The notes: generated by a model from the letters alone, not told the origin. Positions 11,393 to 24,262 are shown, counted from the stretch's first letter. The stretch is DNA of 64,000 nt from Adiantum capillus-veneris (GCA_014529385.2 CM043958.1:79541025-79605024); one strand, 5' to 3'. Numbers and translations are program-made.

Positions 11393-14300
11393 ATGGCTCA
11401 ATCTACGGAGAAATATATTTTTGGTGTGTTTACATCCGAAGACAAATTGGATGGTACCAACTATTCTCTTTGGTCTTTTATGGCCAAAAATGTTTTGGTT
11501 GGTAAAGGATTGTGGGATTATGTATCTGGAGATGAAGTTCGTACAGGTAGCATTGCACCTGCCACGCCTGGTCGTGGTGCAGCTGTTGGTGCAGGACCCT
11601 CACAAGTCACTCCAGAGCAAAAGAGATGGGATACTAAAGATGCACAAGCTATGGTTGTGATTGCCTTAACCATAAAGAGGACAATCACACCACATATCAG
11701 ATCTTGCAGAACTTCTGAAGATTCTTGGAACACTCTGCAAGCTATGTTTGGAGGAAGAAACGCTGCCAAAATAGAGTTTTTGAAGAAACGACTTGACAAA
11801 ATACAGATGGACGAAGGTGACGATATCGTCGAGCATCTTACAAAAATCAGGGATCTTCAAGAGCAATTGCTTAGCATTGATGAAGTGATTCCACAGAAGG
11901 ACTTGGTTTCCAAAACACTCAATTCACTACCACCATCTTATTTGACTTTTCAGACTTCTTTGACTCTGTCTTTGCGAGCTAATCCTGAGCCTCTTCATTT
12001 TGAAGAGTTAGTGGCTTTGCTATTGCAGGAGGATTAATCACGTAAGAACAAGTCTTTACAAGTGGATGGTATGGATCATGCTCTTGTTGTACAGAACAAA
12101 AACAAGGGTAAAGAGAGTGCTCATCACTCCAAGTCTAGTGCAGGACAATCTTCAGAGAAGTCTAAAGGTGATTCCGACAAGTCCAAGAAGAAAGGTAAAT
12201 GTCACTACTGCAAGAAACCTGGTCACTACATTAGTGATTGTAAAAAGCGAATTGCTAAAGAAAAGAAGAAAGAGTCAAGTTTGGTTGTTTCAGCTTCTAG
12301 TGATTCTTCTACAGCTAAAGAAGAGTCTGCAAACTTTGTGCAGGATTCTTATGCTTTTGTAGTATGTTCAGATTTTTCTGCTTACAATGTTGACAAGACA
12401 CAAATGATTTGGTACTTTGATAGTGGTGCATCCAGGCATATTACTTCAAGGAAGGATTTGTTTTGTTCATTGGATGCAGCTCCAGCAGGAAAGAAGGTGA
12501 CATGTGCAAATAATGCTTCTTATCCAATCAAAGGCGTTGGTAAGATTTTGATTACCATTTCAGATGGTTCAGATTTATGCTTGCCAGATGTCTTATATGT
12601 TCCAAGGATCAAGAAGAATTTGTTGTCTGTATCCTCTCTTGCAAAAAATGGTCTTCGGGTCATTTTTGAGGATGACAGATGTGTTGTACGAGATCGAGAG
12701 AATGGTTATTCTCTTATCACTACAGGTACGCTGGAAAATGGACTATTTGTGCTAGATCATTATGAAAAGCAGATTCAGGTATGTATTGCAGAAACAAAGA
12801 CTCAGGCCATGCAGGATGCTGAGTTGTGGCATGCTAGATTCGGGCATGTTAGTTATGGCAGTTTGATGACTTTACAACGTCATAATATGGTGCATGATTT
12901 GTCTTTATTGGAGATGCCACCAAGACATGTATGTGAAGGTTGCGTTCTTGGAAAGATGTACAGATTTGCATTTTCGCAGGATGGTTCAGTTAGAGCGACA
13001 CGAAAGTTGCAGCTTGTACACAGTGATGTATGTGGTCCTATGAGGACACCATCTTTGGGAAACAGCCTTTCTTTTGTGACCTTCATTGATGACTTTTCCA
13101 GGTTTTGTTGGGTGTATCCACTCAAAGCAAAGTCAGACGTGTTTGCAGTTTTTCAACATTATGTCGCCATGGTTGAAAATGAAACAGGTTGCAAAGTACA
13201 GACTCTTCGTACCGATCGAGGAGGTGAATACATGTCAGGTGCATTTAAGGATTTTTTGGGAAAGAAAGGCATTAAACACCAATGCACTATGCCATACACA
13301 CCACAACAAAATGGTGTTGCAGAAAGGAAGAACAGGTCTTTAATGGAGACGGCTAGATGTATGCTCAAGGCTAAGAGTTTGCCTCATAAGCTATGGATGG
13401 AGGCAGTTGCTTGTGCAGCACATGTTTTGAACAGGTGTCCTACTCGTGCCTTGAAGACCATTACTCCATATGAAGCTTGGTATGATAGAAAACCTTCAGT
13501 CAGTTATCTTCGTGTTTTTGGTTGTCTTGCTTATGCTCACATCCCTCAGCAGTTACGTGGGAAGCTTGATGATAAGGCAATCAAATGTATATTTGTGGGG
13601 TACAGTAGTGGAAGTAAAGGTTATAGACTTTACAATCATGCTACAAACAAGATTTTTGAAAGTCGTGATGTAAGTTTTGCAGAAACTACTGCTCAACCTA
13701 TGGTTGCTTTTGATGTACCTCATATGCAAACACATGATGTATTTGAAGGTTTGCTTCCTTCTTTTGTGGAGAATCAAGAATCACAACAGGTTGATAATCT
13801 TGATCAATCTTTTGATCAGCATGTGACACCTCATGATGTAGAGGAAATTGTGCGTGAAGAGCAAGAAGTTCTCAGGGAAGAAAGAACCTTGCCTAAATGG
13901 GTTCAAAAAACTTTGCAGGATAGCAAGTTGGATGCACCGTTGCCACGAAAAACACGTGCTGGTACTACTTTTGGTAGAGAGCAAGTAGATTTGGCTTGCT
14001 TTAGGACTCTTTGTGATGTAGATGAGCCTGATTCATTTGAACAAGCTTTAGAGTGTGTTCAGTGGAAAGATGCTATGCAGCAAGAAATTGGTTCTATTCA
14101 TAAGAATCATACATGGGATCTAGTGGACTTGCCTATAAGAAAAAAGCCTATTGGTACAAAGTGGGTTTTTAAGGTAAAAAAGAAACAAGATGGTATTGTT
14201 GACAGGTACAAAGCAAGGCTTGTGGCAAAAGGCTATGCGCAACAGAAAGGCATAGATTATGATGAAACCTTTGCTCTCACTTCTCGTGCGTCCACAGTTA

Positions 14301-15574
14301 GATCACTAGTTGCAATTGCTGCTCATCATGGTTGGAAAGTGCATCAGTTGGATATCAAAACTGCTTTTTTGAATGGTGATTTGCAGGAAGAAGTTTATGT
14401 AAGTCAACCAAGTGGTTTTATTGTAAAAGGTCAAGAGCAAAAGGTATGTAGATTGCGTAAAGCTTTGTATGGTCTCAAATAGGCTCCAAGAGCATGGTAT
14501 GAGAAGATACATACTTATTTGATTGGCCAGGGATTTCAGAATAGTCCAACAGAAAGTACTTTGTATGTCAAAAAGAGAGATGGAGTTCTCATTATGCTAA
14601 CACTTTATGTGGATGATATGCTTCTTACAGGCAATACTACAGATGAAATTGAAGCGTTTAAAGATGCTTTGAGAAAAACCTTTGAGATGTCTGATCTTGG
14701 TTTGCTACATTATTACTTGGGTATTCAGTTTGTGCAATCAGAGGATGGCATATACATGTTGCAGGAAAAATATTTGCATAAAATTTTGGACAAGTTTGGT
14801 ATGCAAAATTGTAAGCCAATCTCTACACCCGTAGAAACTGGATCAAAGTTGAGCATGCACGATGCTGGAGAACCTTTTGATGTACATACTTATGCAGCAG
14901 CGGTTGGTTGCTTGATATATTTGGCAGGCAACACTCGTCCAGACATTCAATTTGGGGTTTCACAAGCAAGCAGATTTATGCACAGCCCAGGTATGCATCA
15001 TTGGCAGGCTGTGAAGCGCATACTTTGTTACCTTTCAGGTACCCCTAATCTTGCCATGTTCTTTCCAAGGGGGGATATGTATGGAAATCACAGTTCTATG
15101 CAGCTTCTTGGTTACAGCGATTCAGATTGGGCTGGTGATTTTGACACACGACATTCCACAAGTGGCAATTGTTTTTTCTTGGGAAATGCATGTATATCTT
15201 GGCTAAGCAAGAAGCAACCCACAGTGGCTACATCAACTTGTGAAGCTGAGTACAGGGCAGCTTTCACGGCAACAGTTGATTGTGTATGGATACGCAGGTT
15301 ATTGGCAGATCTTTGTGAGTGTCAACAGGCACCCACTACCATTTTCACTGACAGTCAGAGTGCTATGGCATTTGCAAGGAATCCAGTATTTCATGCAAGA
15401 ACAAAGCACATAGAGGTTCACTACCACTATGTCAGGGAAAGGCTACATGCAGGGGAGATCACACTAGCTTACTGTCCTACACAGGATAACATTGCAGATC
15501 TATTTACGAAGGCGTTATCACGAGAAAAGTTTGAAGCTTTCCAAAAAGCTTTGGGCTTACTCTCATACACATGA
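11393..15574 (+). pseudogene. Copia B gag-pol with two in-frame stop codons
   Basis: The frame starts at the ATG at 11393 (MAQSTEKYIF) and stays in one phase to the TGA at 15572-15574. It is broken by TAA at 12035-12037, at the gag end before the zinc knuckle, and by TAG at 14480-14482, where copia A has Gln in LYGLKQSPRAW of the RT. A CCHC knuckle (CHYCKKPGHYISDC) lies at about 12200-12241 and the protease WYFDSGASRH near 12411. Integrase signatures include HSDVCGPMRT near 13020 and LRTDRGGEY. The RT YVDD lies near 14608 and RNase H near 15120. No frameshift was seen, so decay is limited to point changes. The TAA near the gag/pol border could in principle be read through, but the TAG inside RT argues for simple inactivation. 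Confidence 0.92.
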
Positions 15575-15608
15575 TGATCTGCTACCTTGTACGGATTCAC
15601 ACTATCAC

Positions 15609-15621
15609 TACAGGGGGGATT
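15609..15621 (+). promoter_or_regulatory. Polypurine tract of copia B
   Basis: CAGGGGGGATT directly precedes the 3' LTR, in the expected position. Confidence 0.75.
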
Positions 15622-15898
15622 TGTAGACATGTAGTAGTGTTAGTGTGTATACGCGCTTCACCAGGGGCACTTTTCTCCCACTGGGTTTTTCCCCCTGGAA
15701 ATCTGGTGTGAAAGGACACCTTATCTCTTAGGGTTTCATATAAGCTTTGTAGCTCTGAGTTTGTATACACTATTATTCTAATATAGAGAGAGAGACTACA
15801 AAGATCTCGTACACAAGCTCTGTGTCTTCTCCTTCTCCATCTTCTTCCTACTCTGAGTTGTTGTCTTCCTTCTGTTTCCTGTTTCATCATCTTCAACA
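15622..15898 (+). repeat. 3' LTR of copia B
   Basis: Direct repeat of 10717-10993, with about six single-base differences scattered along it. Confidence 0.94.
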
Positions 15899-16727
15899 GT
15901 ATTCACTTTAATTCAAGATGTGCCAGAGCTAGCCTTTTGGATGACCTACAAATTTTTAAAGATGATCCTTACATGTATCAAAGCTTTAGAGGACATCAAC
16001 AAAGCCGAACACCCTTGGGAGGTTTTCCTAAAAGGAACCAATGGCATCGGCTAGAACATGGAGACAAAACCCCCCTCAAGGAATATAATCATGGGGATGC
16101 ATGCAAGGCTAATGTTCCTACCGTCACACTATATGTAGACATTCCAAAAGGCCTTCATGAAGGGGTTTTTTGAAATGGACTCCACCATCTTCAACAAGAT
16201 TTGTAGGTGAGGCATGTTGCATATCAGAGTACATTGCTCAACAATCCATTCAGAGATCTGTCGATTAAAGCCGACATCATTGCTAGAGTAGCAAAGTTTA
16301 ACAAGATGAAAAATGGCAGCTCGACTACTAGAAGCTTCCATGACTTGCAGGAGGACATGCATCGGCTAGGAAGGGGGGAGTGTTTCATCAATGTAGCTAA
16401 TAGGTGCCCTCCTAGTTGATCACATCTTCTTCAAGCCCAATTTTTGATGTAATATATCTTTTTTTTTTTCAGAAGCCTTGTAATTGAGTCCATGTAATTT
16501 TGATCCAGAAGCTCTACAATTTGAGCTCTAAGATTTTGTCATGAGCCCAAAGCCATGTGAGCCGGTTGTTGGACATCTAAAAATTCCTAGGTAGTATAAA
16601 GCTTAATAGAATTAGTATGAACAAACGATTGTAACATTATCTTTTGGAGTTTTGGAAGAGCTCGGTGTATGTGCTTTCAAGCAGCTACTCAACTTATACA
16701 ACTTGTAACACATTTTTCTCTCAATCT
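15899..16727. other. Target DNA right of copia B, partly coding-like
   Basis: About 90 codons from 15900 to 16171 are open and contain DDLQIFKDDPYMYQSFRG. This may be the continuation of the decayed frame left of copia A. No family is recognised. The rest is AT-rich and shows no gene. Confidence 0.35.
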
Positions 16728-16829
16728 AGTAATCCAAATTTGATTTTGAGAAGTGCATTATGTTCCTTGTCTCTTTCTAGTAATCCAAATTTGATTTTGA
16801 GAAGTGCATTATGTTCCTTGTCTCTTTCT
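16728..16829. repeat. Perfect 51-bp tandem duplication
   Basis: Units 16728-16778 and 16779-16829 are identical and each begins AGTAATCCAAATTTG. They lie in AT-rich non-coding DNA. Exact identity suggests a recent slippage or unequal-exchange event. Confidence 0.95.
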
Positions 16830-19238
16830 CTTTTAAATAGGTATAAGCATTTTAAGTTTTTTTGTGGTTCACAACTATGCATCTGTAAGTCTTACCTACA
16901 GATGTGAGTGCTGAAATCATTATTTTTTGACATTTTGACCATAGGAGATTTTTATTAGACCTTAGGGCAACCCATCGCGACTATTTTGTTGTAATTTTTA
17001 GGACCTGGTACATGATGGATGGTGATTTTGATACCTTTTCAAATGACCACTAGACTTGGTAGAATTGTTCCCTTAGTCCTAATCCTAAGGACCTAATATA
17101 GCTTCCCTTAAAATTTTGTGATTATCTGAGTTTGTTTAGGTGATGAAATGACGTGATGACCTAGAGCTACAAAGTAGGATATATGTAGGTTTTTCAATTA
17201 GAGAGTGCTAGATATCTTGTTGAGTCGATACGTTGAGGTTGACACCCTCTAAAAGTCTTCGGGCCCCATTGGAGTCACTTCCCTGAGTACTGACATATTA
17301 TGCTAGTTTTAGATAGCTATGCTACAGGCGTCTATCGAGGTGACTTGCAAAAAAAAACTTTACACGGATTGGGAATATACGTTACCCATCCTTGCAAAGT
17401 TTCATGGCCATGTGAAACCATATCTACGGTTGAAGATTGCATAATCGCCATGTCAAGTGCACTTGGACGATGAAATTGAAGGAGCAGAAGATGTTTGTAG
17501 TGGTGCATCATACACACTTCAAGATGTGCATTATGCCCGTCAAATGAGAAAGAGTTTGATGTTAGTGAGATAACTAGAAGGGTGTTAGATAGTACTTAGA
17601 GAGTGGTCTTTCTAGATGAATTTTGGATCGCTAGCGATTGCGAGGGGAGCCATAGTGGCTTGGTCTACCATTGCATGTATCTGAGGTACACGATGGTTTG
17701 GTCTTGATTTGATCACAGACATGTCAGAGAGAGATGAGATGAACCGCCCTCCCTTTATGTCCTATTGTTGACTAAAATCTAATTGGTTGCTCTTACAAAG
17801 CCCCTTTGGGATTCATATTTTTCCTTATGCGCGATGGCCGTGGCGGCCTTTACTACCCAACACCTGTCAAGTTTGGTGTTGATCGTAGTTGATTTGCTAT
17901 TGGTTTTGCATGTGAATGTGTGATTGGATCAAAGAGGTAGAAAAATTAGGTTTTCTAGAGTTAGAGAGTTCATAGACTATTTCCATGGAGTGTGTTGTGT
18001 TCAAAGAAGAGATTGACAAATGTCTTGGCATGACTGCCCTAGTCGAGTCACTTGCTCCCTTGGATTGATATTTTAGTCTTGGGACCGTCTCTTTGTGAGA
18101 TGTGACAGATGATGTAAAAGCCCCCCTTAGACATTGGCACCGTTGCCAAGGAATGGATACCTAGACTAGTGTAAACACATACAAAAACCGACATAGTTAC
18201 CTTAGATAGACTAGTTAGATAGAGTATAGTAGAAGAGGATATCAAGGCATCCTTGGTCTCTTGTATTTTTAGTGGTGAGTTTCTCGCCATACAAGTAGCT
18301 AGAAGATACACTAAAGTGTTGAGAATAGGTTAGAGTTTGGTGTGTGGCTTTGTGGGCTGTAAGAGCAATGAAGTTTGCACTAGGCTGAAAAAATGAAGAT
18401 TTTAGAATTTTTGTAGTAAGTTTTTGTTTTGAGAGTTGTTTTCTTTTGTTTTAGGAGTAGGGTAAGTAGATGCATCTCTAGATGATGTTTTATTTGCAAT
18501 TTGGTTGAGATTTGTGTTAGCATGTGCTTTGTGGGGAAATCAACAAGAAAGAGTGAGAAAAGAGGAAAACTCACCCAAGAAATTCAATTTTTGTTGAAAT
18601 GTTGATTTCTCGGGGCACATCAGACCTAAAGAAATAGCAAAAACCTGTGAAATTTTGAAATATGAAAATAACTATGATTTTGCCTACTGACAGAAAAAAA
18701 AGCGTTTTTCTTCCCAGTTACTTGCTAGTAAAAGAATTTTGGCAAAGACTTGTTTCAGTGGTAGGCCTTGATGCAAGGACCACCCCTATCAAGTCAAAGC
18801 TAAAAAATAGTCACCAGATAATGGTGGATATGCCACGAGCAGATGCTAGCATAGCAAGAACTAAACCAATATACCAAAATGTGGGCCAAGGATGTAGCTT
18901 AGCCCGCAGGTGCATGGAAGCAAATAGATGGTTGTCAATCACCTGCTCGGCCTTCTTAGACAATCGCTACTCAAGGAAATCAAACTCGGACATCCTATGT
19001 GCTTGAGACTGCAAAACAAGAAGGTAATGATCATAATAGACATGCAACTTTCACTTCCTCTTCAAGTTCAAGTTTGAGCTCATAAAAGGTTAAAAATGAT
19101 TTTGAGCTCATTTAGAGGTATTCAAAATCATTCACTTGAAAAGAAAAAATGTTGCCTTCTTTCATTCTCAAATCAAAGACATAGTAAGGGAAACAAATTT
19201 TACCAGGTGTAGTCTAATAGAAGACATTGCCAATGCAT
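16830..19238. other. Non-coding stretch, no gene seen
   Basis: The sequence is AT-rich. The longest frame (18662-19006) shows no domain or coding signature. No repeat structure or RNA gene was recognised. Confidence 0.45.
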
Positions 19239-19243
19239 CTAAC

Positions 19244-19470
19244 TGTTACCATATACATGTGGTAGTGATGTGTGTGAACACACTAGGACCGTCGGGGCAT
19301 TTTTTCCCTCTTTAGGAGGTTTTTTCCCCCGTGCATTGTATATACTCCCATCACTCTAGGGCTATCTATCTTTCCATTGCACACTAAGTAACACACTCTC
19401 TATTGTGTGCCTTTAGCTTCCTTCGTCTTCTCCAAGCTGTGTGTGTTTCTCTGCAACCCTAATTCCAACA
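19244..19470 (+). repeat. 5' LTR of copia C
   Basis: Direct repeat of 24031-24257 and reverse complement of the copia A LTRs apart from a few substitutions. It contains the GTATATAC box near 19338. Confidence 0.95.
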
Positions 19471-19472
19471 AT

Positions 19473-19484
19473 TGGTATCAGAGC
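19473..19484 (+). promoter_or_regulatory. Primer-binding site of copia C
   Basis: TGGTATCAGAGC lies two bases after the LTR and is identical to the site in copia A (initiator tRNA-Met type). Confidence 0.88.
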
Positions 19485-19832
19485 AGGTCACGTCCTCCCG
19501 GGCTTAGTCGCCAGCTGCTCCAGCACACGCCTGCTCACTTTCATTGATTTCAGTGAGCTTTGGCGAGCGTTCGCAGGTCGACAAATATTTTGGGAGTGCT
19601 CGAAGAGCTTGGTCTGCTCAGAATTATGATTTGGGCTCATTTCGGCCTCCGTTTCCACTACAGGCAATACTACACAGGCTATTTCGTCATTTTGTGCAGA
19701 ATTTCTGTCAGTGCCGTTTTTTGCATAACAGGTGCCTTATAGTCTTCTACGGTTTGTGCTATATAGCACAGGTTGTTCTCGCTCCATTTCTCCTATTTTT
19801 GGGCAATTTTCACATCAGGTGCAACATTTACA

Positions 19833-22800
19833 ATGGCTTACAACAACAACACAGATGTGTTCGAGATGTTTGTTGCTGAGGACAGGTTGGATGGGGACAA
19901 CTACCCTATGTGGGCTTATATGATGCAACATGTTCTTGTGTCAAAGGGTGTCTGGAACATTGTGCATGGCATTGATGTACGTCCTAGTTCTGAGGATGTA
20001 GGCGATGTTGAGGATGTTGCAGGTCTTGCTGCAAGGATTGCAACTGTTAGAGTTGTTTTGCCTACGGCAGAACAAGCTCGTTGGGATGTTAAGGATGCGC
20101 AGGCTCATGCATTGATTGCGTTGTCTGTGAAGCGCACCATTGTTCCTCACATCCGTTCAACAAAATCTGCAAAATAGGCTTGGGATATTCTAGCAGGTCT
20201 TTATGCAAGCCGCAATGAGGCTAAAATTGCTTTGCTGCGTAAAGAGCTGGAGTCGAAGATTATGCATGAGGAAGATGATATGGACACTTTCCTTGCTAGT
20301 GTCAAGGATATCAATGAGCAACTTATTTCTGCAGGTGAAGTCATTTCAGACAGTTCCCTTGTGCAGACTGTTCTTGATGCCTTACCAAATTCCTACCAGA
20401 CTTTTGCTAGTACTTGGAGACTGATGACCCAAGGAAATCCTGAAGTTGTCAAGTTTGATGCATTATGCACATTGTTGTTACAAGAGTCACTCTCCATAAA
20501 AAACAGGACTAGGCAGCGTGCAGTTAAACAGGCTTTTATTGCTTCTCAAAGAAAGGGTGGTAACAACAATGCAGCCACTTCTTATGGTTCTGCTGCGAGT
20601 GGCAAAAATCCTGTTCCTAATGCTTCTGTTGGCAGCAATTCGTCTGGAAATTCTGGTGATAAGGGCAAAAAGAAGATGCGTTGCCATTATTGTAAAGCCA
20701 ATGATCACTTGATCAAGTCGTGTCCTAAGTTGAAGGCCAAAGAGGCTAAGAAGAAAGAGGGTGGTTCCACTGCAAATGCTGGTTCCGCTACAAATGCAGC
20801 CATTGTTGAGTCTTCTGTGAAAGGAGACTGTAATGTTGATGTTGATGCAGAATGGGCGTTTAGCGCAGAGTGCACTTACAATCCTGTTGTCCATGATGCA
20901 TGCTTGTCAGTTGCTGCAGATTCACATGTGTGGTATTTGGACAGTGGTGCTACAAAGCACATTACCTCACATAGTGAATTGTTTACCTCTCTCGAGTCTG
21001 TCCCTCATGGGAATTCAGTCACTTGTGCCAACAACGCCTCTTTTCCAGTTCATGGAGTTGGAAAGATTGTGCTCACTGCTGCTAATGGCAATTCCTTCAC
21101 ACTTGTTGATGCACTTTATGTACCTGGGATCAAGAAGAATCTCATGTCTGTATCCGCACTTGCTAGACTTGGACTTGTAGTGAAATTTGTGGATGACAGA
21201 TGTACAGTTCATGATCTCAGTTTTGGTGATGAAATTGTTGCATCTGGGCTTTTGTGCCGTTGCAAGTGTGGACAAAATTTTGCAAATGCTGTTGCGGATT
21301 CAAGGGCTATTTCAGATGCAAAACTTTGGCATGCATGTTTTGGTCATCTGAATTTTTCCAGTTTGCTACGTTTGCAGAAATCTGATATGGTTGCTTCTTT
21401 GCCGCCTCTTGAAGCACCTGTCAAACATGTTTGTGAAGGCTATATTTTGGGTAAGATGCAGTGTTCTAAATTTCCAAAGGATGGTTCAGTTCGGGCCACA
21501 TGCAGGTTGCAGCTTGTGCATAGTGATGTTTGTGGGCCCATGCAAACTCTGTCCTTGGGCAATTACCTGTACTTCGTGACTTTCATTGATGATTACTCCA
21601 GGCATGCATGGGTATTTCCGCTTAAAGCGAAGTCCAAAGTTTTTATGTGCTTCAAACAATTTCTGGCTATGGTTGAAAATGTCTCGAAATGTACTATGGG
21701 CACCCTCCGTTCCAATCGAGGGGGAGAGTATATGTCTCATGAATTTAATGCATTTCTGGCTAGTCGTGGGATAAAACACCAATGTACAGTGCCTTATACA
21801 CCTCAGCAAAATGGTGTTGCTGAGAGGAAAAACAGGTCACTAACGGAAATGGCACGATGTATGGTCAAAAGTCAAGCTTTGCCGCATTCTTTTTGGCTTG
21901 AGGCCATCATGTGTGCCACTTATGTGCTTAACAGGTGTCCTATGAAAGCTTTGTATTCTATTACTCCATATGAAGCATGGCATGATAGAAAGCCTTCTAT
22001 TGAGCACATGCGTGTTTTTGGCTGTTTGGCATATGCTTTGGTGCCACAAGTGCAGCGCAGAAAATTGGATGATAAGGCTGTCAAATGTATTTTTGTTGGT
22101 TATAGTGCTGAAAGCAAAGGTTACAGGTTGTATCATCCGCAAACAAAACATATTCTGGTTTCTCGGGATGTAGTGTTTGTGGAAGATTCTGTTCAGCCCT
22201 TGCTGTCATGTACTAGAGACAGTAATGTAAGCTCACAGGACATTTATGACACTTTGTTGCCTCTTTTCAGTGGTGGAAATACGAATGTAAGTTCCAATGA
22301 GGCAAATGTACAGCCTATGGGGGTTTTTGAAAATGTTTTAGATCAGCCTATTACTGATGCAGATGTACATAATGTACTTGATGAGGAACGGGCTGAAAAT
22401 GAGCAGGCTAGAGGTATGCCAAAATGGCTGGTGCACACTTTGCGTGATAGTAAATTGGATGCACCTTTGTCTAGTCGTACTCGTTCAGGCTCTCGCCATG
22501 CATCTTATGCATCAGATTGTTATGCTTTGGCTGTGTCTAGCTTACATGATGTTGAGGAGCCTTTGTCTTTTGATGAAGCACAAAATTCAGAAAATTGGAT
22601 GGCTGCCATGCAATCAGAATATGATGCACTCATAGAAAATGACACATGGACTTTATGTGATTTGCCTCCTGGAAAAAAGGCCATTGGTACGAAGTGGGTT
22701 TACAAGTTGAAACGCAAGCCGGATGGTGAGATCGATCGCCATAAGGCTCGACTTGTTGCAAAAGGTTATGCACAGCAAAAAGGCATAGACTATGAAGAGA

Positions 22801-23955
22801 CTTTTGTTCCCACTTGTCGTATGACTACTGTGCGTTTTCTATGTGCATTGGCAACTCATTTTGGTTGGGATGTACATCAATCAGACATTGTTACTGCTTT
22901 CTTGAATGGTGACATATTTGAGGAAGTTTATGTAACGCAGCCTCGCGGTTTTGTCATAAAAGGAAGCGTGAGGATGATGTATTTCTCATTGTGGTTCTTT
23001 ATGTTGATGATTTGCTGATCATTGGACCAAATGAGAGACATATTGCTGAATTTAAGGCTGATTTGAATGCTACTTTCAAGATGAAAGATTTGGGGCTGTT
23101 GCATCATTACTTGGGTATACAGCTTAAGCAGTGTGATGGTGGTATTGCCTTGTGTCATAAAAGTTACATAAGACTTTGCTATGTAAGTTTGGACTTGAGG
23201 ATTGCAAACCTATTGCCACTCCCATGGAAACAGGTTTGAAGTTGATTCTACATGATGTTGGCGATCCTGCTGATGTTACTCTTTACCAAACTGCTGTTGG
23301 CTGCCTCATTTATGTATGCAACACGAGGTCGGATATTCAATTTGCAGTCTCACAGGTCAGCAGATTTGTGCATAGCCCAGGGTCTAAGCATTTGCAGGCA
23401 GTCAAGAGGATTTTCCGCTACCTTAGTGGCACTTTACATCTTGGCTTATTTTATCCCAAGGGGGGATCATTGCCACCAAACTTACATGCTTTTTTGGACT
23501 CGGATTGGGCTGGTTGTTTTGACACGCGAGTGTCCACAAGTGGTTTTTGTTTCATGCTTGGCAGTTCATGTATATCACGGTTGAGCAAGAAGCAACCTAC
23601 TGTGGCCACTTCGAGTTGTGAGGCTGAGTACAAGGCAGTCTTCACAGCTACGGTTGAGTGTGTATGGATCAGGCGCCTTATGGCTGATTTGGGTGTTGGA
23701 CAGGACACTGCCAACACTATCTACACTTACAGTTAGGGCGCATTGGCAATTGCGAGGAACCCAGTTTTTCATGCTCGCACAAAGCACATTGAGGTGCATT
23801 ACCACTATGTCAGGGAGAGGCTCTCACCAGGAGAGATCAGCTTGGCTTATGTGCCAACACAGGACAACCTTGCAGATCTTTTCACAAAGGCATTGTCTCG
23901 TGAGAAGCTTGAAGCTTTCCGCAAAGCTTTGGGCTTACTCCCCTTTGTGGACTGA
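19833..23955 (+). pseudogene. Copia C gag-pol, multiply disrupted
   Basis: It is homologous to copia A throughout, from the ATG at 19833 (MAYNNNTD) to the TGA ending at 23955. The breaks relative to A are as follows. TAG at 20175-20177 replaces Gln in gag. A 27-base in-frame loss near 21262 removes nine residues before the integrase zinc-binding region. A deletion of about 139 bases near 22965 removes the RT stretch containing LYGLKQSPRAW and shifts frame. A small indel near 23167 shifts frame again. TAG at 23734-23736 replaces Gln in RNase H. Zinc knuckle, protease DSGA, integrase motifs, RT YVDD and the RNase H DSDWAG motif are otherwise visible. It cannot make a full polyprotein. Confidence 0.93.
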
Positions 23956-24017
23956 TCCTGTCCTCAGGGCATGGCACTTCCCTTTACTCATGTGCCAGCT
24001 CTCGTTCACCGCATCAC

Positions 24018-24030
24018 TCCAGGGGGGATT
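24018..24030 (+). promoter_or_regulatory. Polypurine tract of copia C
   Basis: CCAGGGGGGATT immediately precedes the 3' LTR, as in copia A. Confidence 0.75.
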
Positions 24031-24257
24031 TGTTACCATATACATGTGGTAGTGATGTGTGTGAACACACTAGGACCGCCGGGGCATTTTTTCCCTCTTT
24101 AGGAGGTTTTTCCCCCCGTGCATTGTATATACGCCCATCACTCTAGGGCTATCTACCTTTCCATTGCACACTAAGTAACACACTCTCTATTGTGTGCCTT
24201 GAGCTTCCTTCGTCTTCTCCAAGCTGTGTGTGTTTCTCTGCAACCCTAATTCCAACA
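24031..24257 (+). repeat. 3' LTR of copia C
   Basis: Direct repeat of 19244-19470, followed by the CTAAC target duplication. Confidence 0.95.
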
Positions 24258-24262
24258 CTAAC

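Larger units (their letters stand above)
10717..15898 (+). mobile_element. Copia element B, complete structure, broken gag-pol
   Basis: Two 277-bp LTRs (10717-10993 and 15622-15898, TGTAGACA to TTCAACA) differ at about six positions (~2%). The flanking 5-mers ATATT and GTATT match at 4 of 5 bases. The order is 5' LTR, primer-binding site, gag-pol, polypurine tract, 3' LTR. The family differs from A and C in LTR sequence but is related in its protein. It has two in-frame stops and so is unlikely to be autonomous. Confidence 0.95.
19244..24257 (+). mobile_element. Copia element C, same family as A, structurally complete but broken
   Basis: The 227-bp LTRs (19244-19470 and 24031-24257) differ at about five positions (~2%). 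They are flanked by a perfect 5-bp duplication CTAAC (19239-19243 and 24258-24262). Its orientation is opposite to A. LTRs, primer-binding site and polypurine tract match A closely. The internal ORF has at least two stops, two frameshifts and two deletions relative to A. Confidence 0.96.

Noticed and set aside
18662-19006. 114-codon frame in the AT-rich region before copia C
   Set aside because: No motif, no coding-like composition and no neighbouring exons; likely chance.
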